This document shows, piece by piece, positions 58,701 to 64,000 of a stretch of 64,000 nt of DNA. The notes under the pieces were generated by a model. That model worked only from the letters and a program-made list of their open reading frames with translations, was not told the DNA's origin and searched no databases. This DNA is from Apostichopus japonicus (lineage: Eukaryota > Echinodermata > Holothuroidea > Aspidochirotida > Stichopodidae), in contig NC_092579.1 of assembly GCF_037975245.1 (NCBI RefSeq), positions 27,637,666-27,701,665 of the forward strand, written 5' to 3'. Both the position numbers and the translations under genes were made by a program. Each line of letters starts with the position of its first letter. The stretch's first letter is position 1.

Positions 58701-61459
58701 ATGTCAAAATGAATTTTGAACCAGAGTGGCTTTGGAGGATGATTTATTAATATTTGATATGGTAAATTGTTAAAGAGATTGTACGACTCTCTTACAGTGG
58801 AGGCAAACTTTGCCCAAAGACCTCAGAAGCCAATGCAGTTTTTCGGCTCTCATTTTCTCACACAGATCTGAATGAATCATCCATCCTTTTACAGACATTT
58901 GGATTACTCATCATTTTACCGAAACCTGTCAGAATGTTTTGCAAATGTATGTTATGGGAGAGGGGTTCTAATTTCACAAAATTTCTCACAGAATCCTAGG
59001 GAGTAACCCCAAGTGGGGGGTATAAACTTTGCCCCAATTTTTCCTTTTTTGTTTTTTGGTTTGGATAAATTGGTTTGGCTTTTTGTATCTGCAAAGTGTC
59101 GGAATACGCTGTTCGACAATGAAGGACCCCCCACCCACCCTATCCTACCCACATTCCTCCCACTCCCCTCCCACCCAAAGAAAACCAAACCAAAAAGGAA
59201 AATAGAGAGAGAGGAAATTGAAAGATGTTCCCAAACACAGATTTATAAAATTCACTAACTGCTGGATTTGATCTCCGCAGGATGAAGCTCACAGATGCTC
59301 CGGTGTCTTTTTGTTTTTTTTAAATTAAGATGAAAAATTGATAGACAGAAATGATATTGCTTTCCTTTCTGGTTGTTTATCTGTTAGAAGCATGTGTACA
59401 TATCATAAATGTTTTATTTTCTGCATGCAACATTCAGTTGGTTTAGCCTTCAGTGTTATTTTTGTTGTTGTTGACATGTCACTCTTTGTTTTCTGCTACT
59501 GGCCAATAGCAGAGCATGCCAACTCTTCGGACACGCCCTCTTTTTATATTTGACTTGCATGTATCTTGGACAGTCATCTTTAATAGTTTATCATCAGAAA
59601 GGATTTACTTTGAAAATTGTTAATGTTGTTCATATTTTGTTTTTGGGGGTGTAAAATAAATTAATTTATAAATCTGAACTTTTTGGATCATTTGTATTTG
59701 AGGGACATTTTAATTCTTTCTCACAGATGTTATCTCGTTTGGAATGTCACCTTTGCGAAATGTATAATTTCAGTAAAATATGTTAACGAATGTTGTGTGT
59801 AGTTTAATATGAATACATTGCTGTGATTAAAGCTTAAGTACATATGCCCAAATACCCAACAGGAATTTCCCAACAACTAGCAGACATATTAAAAATGAGA
59901 TTAAGTTTTCATACAATGCTATTGCTGAAACAATTTCTCTTTATTAATTATTTTCTCTCAATATTTGCCATACTAACAAAGAGAAGTAATCATCAAAATA
60001 TGCTTGTACAAAAAAAAAGCAAAAAAAAAAAAAAAAAGGAGGTTAAAAGAAGAAGAAGAATATAATAACTTTATAAAGCTGGGGGGTCGCTCTGTTTGCT
60101 AATTGTAAATTTAGTACATTATCATTTTAGTTGAACTGTATTCATGAAAACTGATTATTAAAAAGTCTGCCTATGAATTAAATCGTGTGTCTGTAATAGC
60201 TGTGAATTAGACTTAGGATGTAATTACTCAATACAAAATAATGTCTCCATTTAGGAATACAGAGGGATTGTAAATTGAGGGTCTGATTAGGGATCAAATT
60301 TATGGCCACATAGGGTCCTACATTTAACTGAGACTGTCACTCCAGCTGTTCTTTTCATGAAAAGGAGCTTTTTTTTTTAAATTTAGGATTGGACTCATAC
60401 TTAAAGGAACAGCTTGTTGAATAGTTTCCAAAAGAGATTGATTAGTTGTTTTTTTTGCACTCGTCCTTGTCAATATTGATACTCACTTAGTGAAGCCTAC
60501 ATTAGGGAAATTGGTCCTTGTCGTTGAAGTGAATTAGTATGTGATGTTCAGATTAGCTAGATAAAAGCAAAAATGAAAAAAATAAATAAAAAGATGTTGG
60601 ACCTATTAGGAAAGTTGCAAACATTTAAAGGTTTACTTGATCATAAAGAAGGAGAGGAATATTTAAAGAAAATGATTTTTGGCAAATATTAAATTTGTTT
60701 TCACATTTGGGACTAGTGCAGTTGACTTTTGATCACAGAATTGTAGAGAATGTCAATATTTCTGCCATGTTTTTTTTTAAGATGTTGAAACTTTTGAAAC
60801 CAGTTCAGATAATCTGTTAGAACATAACTTTAATGATGAAAGCAGGTTACAATCAACTCTAAAAATTCTCCCCCCCCCCTCCCCCAATTTTCTGTATACT
60901 ATTTCAAAGTATTTGAAGCTTCAAAAAGGAGCTTTTTGTAATTTTAGGGTTGGACTAATACTTAAAGGAATGGCTCGTTGAAAATGTTCCAAAAGAAATT
61001 GATTATTATTTTTTTTTTTCACTTGTCCGTGTCAATATTGATACTACACTAAATGTAGCCTACATTAGGGGAAATTGGTTGTTGCCATTTTCAAAGTATC
61101 TGAAATTTCAAAGTGTGAAGTGCTCTTCTTTGTTCAGAGCCATACATTTTGTGTATAAATAACATTGCAACTCTCTTTATGATAAAAAAAAAAAAATTAC
61201 CAGTTCAATAAAAGCCACCCACACAATTTCTCTGGCAGTGATTTTCATGATAAATATGTTGAAATAACTGCTAATTTAGCTCCTAGGTTGTTTGCCTAGT
61301 ACATTGTTAAACCTGGATAGTCCAAACGATTTCTCAGAATTTGATGTTTAATTACCTGTGAGTCATTTAAATAGATTTATTGAAAAATATCTTTGTTTTC
61401 TTTCCAGGGCCCTTCCCATGCAAAGCCATTCCGAAGCTACTCTACTTGACAACGGAAGA
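25676..61459 (+). CDS. LLGL1: Lethal giant larvae homolog (LLGL/Lgl), 5' part of gene, eight constitutive exons plus one alternative exon
   Basis: Lgl is a cortical WD40 double-propeller scaffold of the Scribble polarity module. It is held at the basolateral membrane, is phosphorylated by aPKC, and binds syntaxins and myosin II. Constitutive exons are 25676-25768, 31841-31938, 44738-44819, 45590-45699, 46418-46564, 49849-49921, 50489-50696 and 61408-61459. They give about 287 residues from Met to the C-terminal side of PFPCKAI and continue off the window. Diagnostic motifs in order: a basic N-terminus, [109 protein letters not shown]. The HGFPNxPSAL form and NQQLESLCW separate it from tomosyn. 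Human LLGL1 is 1064 residues, so roughly the first quarter is present. LLGL1 and LLGL2 are vertebrate duplicates; the symbol is by family. Confidence 0.93.
25769..31840 (+). other. LLGL intron 2 (6.1 kb)
   Basis: Contains a C14 run (about 27681), a 15-bp satellite array (28262-28945), (GT)n near 30145-30175, a G16 run (about 31579) and a C10 run (about 31769). No exon recognised. Confidence 0.7.
28262..28945. repeat. 15-bp satellite array, about 45 copies
   Basis: Unit gatctaagtaacatg with few variants (a/g in taa[a/g]t, gaatct for ggatct, gatgaa). A few phase breaks carry catccatggatg or cctgtaa inserts. Because 15 is a multiple of three, it leaves long artificial frames on both strands (NMDLS on +, LRSML on -). 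Confidence 0.95.
31841..31938 (+). CDS. LLGL1: LLGL exon 3 (first blade of propeller 1)
   Basis: Acceptor ttctttacag, donor gtatcc (weak but required). Reads [17 protein letters not shown], then [15 protein letters not shown]. This is the best-conserved Lgl signature. Entry phase 0, exit phase 2; the split codon gives Val and joins to YGKPGVEF, matching the family. Confidence 0.93.
32265..32576 (+). mobile_element. tRNA-derived SINE with L2/CR1-like tail
   Basis: A box tggtcaagtgg at 32276, B box ggttcgagttc at 32320. The non-tRNA body contains gggcaaggcactttatctcc, and the end is aaagcgcttcgagcc, then ggctatataaa, then an (ATT)n tail at 32556-32575. This is the standard build of a LINE-mobilised SINE. 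Better preserved than the 11.0-kb copy. Confidence 0.88.
35751..35846. repeat. ~49-bp direct tandem duplication
   Basis: Two copies of a unit beginning tgaatt(t)aacttgaattg are identical over about 40 bp apart from one inserted t. Looks recent. Confidence 0.9.
37329..37496. repeat. Compound (TA)n / (TATATAGG)n / (GT)n microsatellite
   Basis: Alternating tatata with ggtata on the left and aaaccta on the right, ending in gtgtgtgtgtgt. The two halves are mutually self-complementary, so it can fold into a long hairpin. The apparent ORFs are low complexity. Confidence 0.95.
38661..39102. repeat. 217-bp tandem duplication with G-rich segment in each unit
   Basis: The string atcaaacaag starts at 38661, 38878 and 39093. 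The first two units (217 and 215 bp) match closely, including agccatgctaggagtc and aagtgtttgtgtcattcagc. Each ends in a G-rich block. A third copy is only begun. Confidence 0.9.
41210..42003. repeat. 100-bp satellite, eight copies
   Basis: Units of almost exactly 100 bp contain aagaaatgatacccttcccc, ccccaaccacagatctgtat, gttgatgtacaagataacat and ggccgtgccttacaatatt. Copies are about 90-97% alike by eye. Because 100 is not a multiple of three, the same peptide appears in staggered frames every 100 bp, which shows the ORFs are artefacts. Confidence 0.96.
44210..44345. mobile_element. Possible Penelope-like or other dispersed element fragment
   Basis: Contains ggcctgacgtttcgatc, then the hairpin gatcct-agc-aggatc (44262-44276), then ttcttcaaaagc. 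This kind of 'gacgtttcgatcctgctaggatcttcttc' signature recurs at ends of Penelope-like elements in many animal genomes. No coding part is present. The assignment is from memory of the motif only. Confidence 0.4.
44738..44819 (+). CDS. LLGL1: LLGL exon 4
   Basis: Acceptor gttaatcag, donor gtaagt. Reads [14 protein letters not shown], then [13 protein letters not shown]. Entry phase 2, exit phase 0. The GxPGVEFIG motif is characteristic of the family. Confidence 0.93.
44820..45589 (+). other. LLGL intron 4 with partial hairpin-element copy
   Basis: Contains a G14 run (about 44920) and a diverged copy of the 411-519 element at 45104-45175. Confidence 0.65.
45104..45175 (+). repeat. Diverged copy of the hairpin element
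   Basis: Shares cgcttacctgtc, then cc..caaaacct, gcac, ctac, atgcctagaa, gaactgg and accttcttagc-like blocks, in order, with 408-481. Confidence 0.6.
45590..45699 (+). CDS. LLGL1: LLGL exon 5
   Basis: Acceptor tcttctcag, donor gtgagt. Reads [18 protein letters not shown], then an acidic linker to NYFMEGK. LHLWEI is the WD-type strand. Entry phase 0, exit phase 2. Confidence 0.92.
45700..46417 (+). other. LLGL intron 5 with polypyrimidine minisatellite
   Basis: The stretch 46110-46372 is almost pure C/T with a repeating ccttccattcttct unit of about 12-18 bp. It ends 45 bp before the exon 6 acceptor. Confidence 0.8.
46418..46564 (+). CDS. LLGL1: LLGL exon 6
   Basis: Acceptor cttattacag, donor gtaagc. 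Reads [19 protein letters not shown], then [16 protein letters not shown], ending in QDVVMQ. Matches the third-blade region with the GTEG motif. Entry and exit phase 2. Confidence 0.92.
46565..49848 (+). other. LLGL intron 6 (3.3 kb)
   Basis: Contains a C run (about 47692), a T22 tract (about 47797) and otherwise ordinary AT-rich sequence. The 47700-48080 patch has more CpG and GATA-like motifs than its surroundings. No exon recognised. Confidence 0.6.
49849..49921 (+). CDS. LLGL1: LLGL exon 7
   Basis: Acceptor ctgttaag, donor gtacat. Reads [19 protein letters not shown], then TEPEK. VPDDY and GPVE are conserved in LLGL1/2. Entry phase 2, exit phase 0. Confidence 0.92.
49922..50488 (+). other. 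LLGL intron 7
   Basis: No feature beyond a short TA run before the acceptor pyrimidine tract. Confidence 0.6.
50489..50696 (+). CDS. LLGL1: LLGL exon 8 (exon A), WD blade ending in VPYG
   Basis: Acceptor tctgctag, donor gtaagt. Reads [15 protein letters not shown], then [12 protein letters not shown], then [13 protein letters not shown] and VPY plus the first base of the Gly codon. GC-rich compared with its surroundings. Entry phase 0, exit phase 1. It joins either directly to 61408 (PFPCKAI) or to the alternative exon at 53944. Confidence 0.94.
50697..53943 (+). other. LLGL intron 8a, between exon A and candidate exon B (3.2 kb)
   Basis: AT-rich without recognised repeats apart from short T and TA tracts. 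It ends in a strong T-rich tract (53836-53940) before the exon B acceptor. Confidence 0.6.
53944..54156 (+). CDS. LLGL1: LLGL candidate alternative exon (exon B), not recognised from other Lgl proteins
   Basis: Acceptor ctctgtacag, donor gtaggt, 213 bp, phase 1 at both ends, open throughout. As a cassette it would insert 71 residues between exon A and [21 protein letters not shown], then [16 protein letters not shown], then [19 protein letters not shown] and DPIVPYG. Its last 31 residues resemble the end of exon A (shared QF, SH.D.SY, ET and VPYG). A second acceptor, ctacag at 53960, starts a 196-bp version in phase 0. That version could follow exon 7 directly and replace exon A. I know of no such segment in vertebrate or fly Lgl. 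It might instead be a decayed exon duplicate, but the intact frame and good splice sites argue for use. Confidence 0.7.
56700..57380. repeat. Diverged tandem repeat, ~150-bp unit, about five copies, GATCC-rich
   Basis: Blocks resembling tcatggatccactttgatcc recur near 56716, 56887, 57042, 57194 and 57330. Between them gatttgtctcttacagggattc recurs (about 56992 and 57147). Spacing is 136-171 bp. Some units contain cttacag/gtaa-like splice lookalikes. Confidence 0.75.
60361..60520. repeat. Direct repeat, copy 1
   Basis: Begins aaaggagctttt and runs through ggattggactcatacttaaa and gtcaatattgatact to cctacattagggaaattgg. Copy 2 lies at 60925-61080. Confidence 0.85.
60925..61080. repeat. Direct repeat, copy 2
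   Basis: Collinear with 60361-60520 at roughly 80-85% by eye, same orientation, about 565 bp downstream. Confidence 0.85.
61408..61459 (+). CDS. LLGL1: LLGL exon 9 (PFPCKAI exon), last exon in the window
   Basis: Acceptor ctttccag, donor gtaagt. Enters in phase 1 and completes the Gly codon, then reads [23 protein letters not shown] is among the most invariant Lgl motifs. Exit phase 2; the next exon is outside the window or was not recognised in the last 2.5 kb. Confidence 0.92.
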
Positions 61460-64000
61460 GTAAGTTTTATTTTATACCAACTTATTTTTTTTTCCTTTAC
61501 CAGTAGCAAAGCTTCAAGCCCAATCGTAGGGAATGAATTCAAGAGTCTTTTCTTCGCTCAGCCGAAGGCGAGAGAATGAAGATGGTAAAACTACTAGTGT
61601 TGAGGTTCAATTAAAAATGTCAAAATGTCAAAATTTTCATTGCATATAGAGAAATATTGCAAAAAGCAAAAAATGGGAGGAAAATTCAAATGTTCAAGAT
61701 TTTATTTTATTTTCAAACAACATTAAATAAGTAGCAGGTAAAGATTTCCAGCTGCAATGAGCATTTCTTACACTGAGTTTTTAACATCAAAAGAAGTGTG
61801 CATCTCGTCATTCAAAAGCTAAAAAATTGGCATTGACAAAACCTCATACGGTTTGACTCATACAGTTGAATTTATATGACCAGGTTGAAGTTAGTAATAG
61901 AAATGCCACGCCTGTCTGGCAGCTCAACTTCTGGTCTGCAATGACAGACCAATTACTTTCAAGTGGCCTTCACTTGGGATCTAACGATTTATTTTGTGAA
62001 TAATGTCTAGTTTTTGAACCGTGAAACATTCATCCCATTTTATCCCTTGCCATTCATATTTGTTAATAACACACATTTGTTTTATATCTACATGTCAGGC
62101 CTAGAATTTCACAATTTTTTAAATGCATACAAAACAAACCCCTACTGACTAAAATGAGGTTCTTACTGGCATTTTTTTGTAATCATAGGCACACGTAAGT
62201 TATTGCACAGGCTTATTACAGCAGTGCAATAGTTTTAACTGATAATGAGCAGTGCTTAATGCTTGGTACGGAAATGCCAGTTTTCATGATTGTTAACCAA
62301 AATGTCATGTGCTTATGTACATTTATAGTTTATACGTCTGCTGGTAGTAAAACTATGAGTGCCCTTTTTTACTACTAGCAAGCAGCAAAATTTATTGGCA
62401 TTTAGCTTGTAAATAGCCTGAAGCTTTTAGACCTGACATTTTTTCAAGTTGAAAAAGCAGCTCAATATTTGTCTTTGTTTGTATAGTGTTACTATGAGAA
62501 AAATTAAATGTCCACACTGGAAAAGATTCTTACCAAAAGCTTTCTATTCTGTCGAAAAATAAGAATCAAATTTGTTTACTTTCTGCAGAATTTGTTTTTC
62601 TGACAAAACTCGCTGTAGTGTTACTTGCCTTGATTAGGGCTGATTCATTTTTCTCTTTGGACAAACAACAAGTTTTATCTTTAAGAGGATGCACTTTGCA
62701 TTCATGTTTTGCAAATCAAGGTTGCCCTTCTTGGGAAGGAGTCGTCGTTCGTGTGCCAACAGACGTCGACAGGTTTTAATGAATTCAATCCTTGTGGCTA
62801 CATGAGCTTACCGTGACAAACAAATTCAGGGTTTCATTAAAGTGTTTTCAAAATTACTTGTCAGATTTAGTGCATTTATCAAGTGAAGTTAGCGAGTAAA
62901 CAACTTATCTTCGCTTCCATGTTTGACTTCACCAGAGAAAAGAGTCCAGGTTTTTGAATTTTTATTTTGTGGAATTCTTGTTCGAGTTGGATGATTTCAC
63001 AAGCACTTAAATGTGCAAGTATGAGTAGGTTATAGTTATAAAAAACATGGAATTTTTTCTATAAATTAGTCTCAATTAATCTCAGTTATTGCTTGTGCTA
63101 TCAATAGCACACAAAGTTTCTGACTCAAAAAGCAGTCAAACTAGCTGCGAGAAGGTGCTCTATTATGTTACAATAATAAAATAATCTATCAATCAATCAT
63201 TCAAATAAATCAATAAATTGTATCACAAAGTGACATGGTTTGTCATTGCAGTGTATTGCTGGTAAGATGGAGCTTGCTGTTGTGTGTCATGTAGAGTTCA
63301 ATGTTAGCTTAAAATGTTCAGATCGTTGAACCAAAGACCTTTAATTAATGAACTTTAATAACAGGTGTATGATGAGGGGTACCTATGATGCAGCGGTTAA
63401 GGCGGCCATAACAAGGCTGCATTACATAACATTAGGTTGCCATCCTATCGTGCAATTTTCACTATTGTAGCAACGATGCTAGAGTTTGGATGTTTATTGG
63501 TTGTAACTTGTGACCTTGCTTGGCATCGTCGATACAGTGCGTTGCTATTAGCTTGCTATTGGAATTGGAGCCCTGTTGTGTTGTACTTAAACGTGTTAGG
63601 TTATAGTGCTTTGTTTACAGTGCGTGACTGTTAGCTTGCTATTGGAATGGAATTGAAGCCCTGTTGTGTTGTAGTGTGACATATCAGGTTATAGTGCTTT
63701 GTGTAGGGTAACATGACTGACTGTGCGAAAGCTAGCCGTTAAGGAAGGGCAGTTCCTAAATGGTGAAGTTTTAAATTCTCATATCAAGATAGTGATTCGT
63801 CCTTGGGATTTGAGTGTCTTTACACTTCTGTTGTATTGTTTCTTGCATTTGGATACAAATGTCCCCTACATGAAAAAAAGAAAGAGGAAAAATAAAGGGA
63901 AATTTGTGTCTCACAAAATTTAACGTATTGCATTATATTTGCTTTTCTATTTACTATATATGTATTTGTAAATATCTATGCAAATATGTTTATGCCAAAT
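61460..64000 (+). other. LLGL intron 9 (partial)
   Basis: No exon recognised. Contains an ~85-bp tandem duplication at 63525-63705 and a degenerate tRNA-like string near 63390. Confidence 0.6.
63525..63705. repeat. ~85-bp imperfect tandem duplication
   Basis: The strings ttagcttgctattggaat, gccctgttgtgttgta and ggttatagtgctttgt each occur twice, 83-88 bp apart. Confidence 0.85.

Larger units (their letters stand above)
54157..61407 (+). other. LLGL intron 8b, between candidate exon B and exon 9 (7.3 kb)
   Basis: Contains a C-rich patch (54180-54225), a GATCC-rich tandem repeat (56700-57380), a G-rich patch (about 57865), a ~160-bp direct repeat pair (60361-60520 and 60925-61080), an A-rich tract (60010-60060) and a C run (about 60871). 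Confidence 0.65.

Noticed and set aside
63385-63440. tRNA-like string gcagcggttaaggcggcc
   Set aside because: An A-box-like start without a convincing B box or clover-leaf pairing.

Overview
This is a eukaryotic, AT-rich genomic window with long introns and many tandem and dispersed repeats. It holds two protein-coding genes, both on the + strand and both cut by the window edges. Every splice junction I could reconstruct uses GT-AG, and the joined reading frames stay open across all of them. Intron lengths, interspersed tRNA-derived SINEs, frequent long G or C runs and invertebrate-like protein divergence suggest a marine deuterostome invertebrate, perhaps an echinoderm. The organism call is inference only.

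Region 1 (1 to about 16.5 kb) is the 3' half of a class II Rab11 family-interacting protein gene (RAB11FIP4/FIP3 type). Ten exons between 2863 and 13983 encode about 361 residues: a Ser-rich linker, a long coiled coil and a C-terminal Rab11-binding domain. An AT-rich presumptive 3' UTR follows, with several AATAAA signals and three Pumilio-type motifs. The N-terminal EF-hand part would lie upstream of the window.

Region 2 (about 16.5 to 25.6 kb) is intergenic. It contains a degenerate ~50-bp minisatellite, a relatively CpG-rich stretch (20.7-23.3 kb) that may hold the promoter and non-coding first exon of the next gene, and a tRNA-derived SINE.

Region 3 (25.6 kb to the end) is the 5' part of a lethal giant larvae gene (LLGL/Lgl, the WD40 polarity protein). 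Eight constitutive exons from 25676 to 61459 encode about 287 residues, from the true start codon to the conserved PFPCKAI segment. The rest of the first propeller, the second propeller and the aPKC-site region lie downstream. Intron 3 is 12.8 kb. The most interesting object is an extra in-frame exon at 53944-54156, between the exons that meet at the conserved [11 protein letters not shown] junction. It ends in the same VPYG peptide and the same split codon as the preceding exon, shows further similarity to that exon's tail, and has two candidate acceptors 17 bp apart. The two acceptors suit two different splicing modes, added cassette or mutually exclusive.

The rest of the window is introns and repeats: tandem arrays with 10-, 15-, ~50-, ~97-, 100-, ~150- and 217-bp units, a short dispersed hairpin element in at least three copies, SINEs, a possible Penelope-like fragment, microsatellites and more than twenty long G/C homopolymers. 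I saw no tRNA or rRNA gene, no CRISPR array and no gene on the - strand. The two proteins belong to related cell biology (recycling-endosome traffic and cortical polarity), but nothing in the sequence shows joint regulation.
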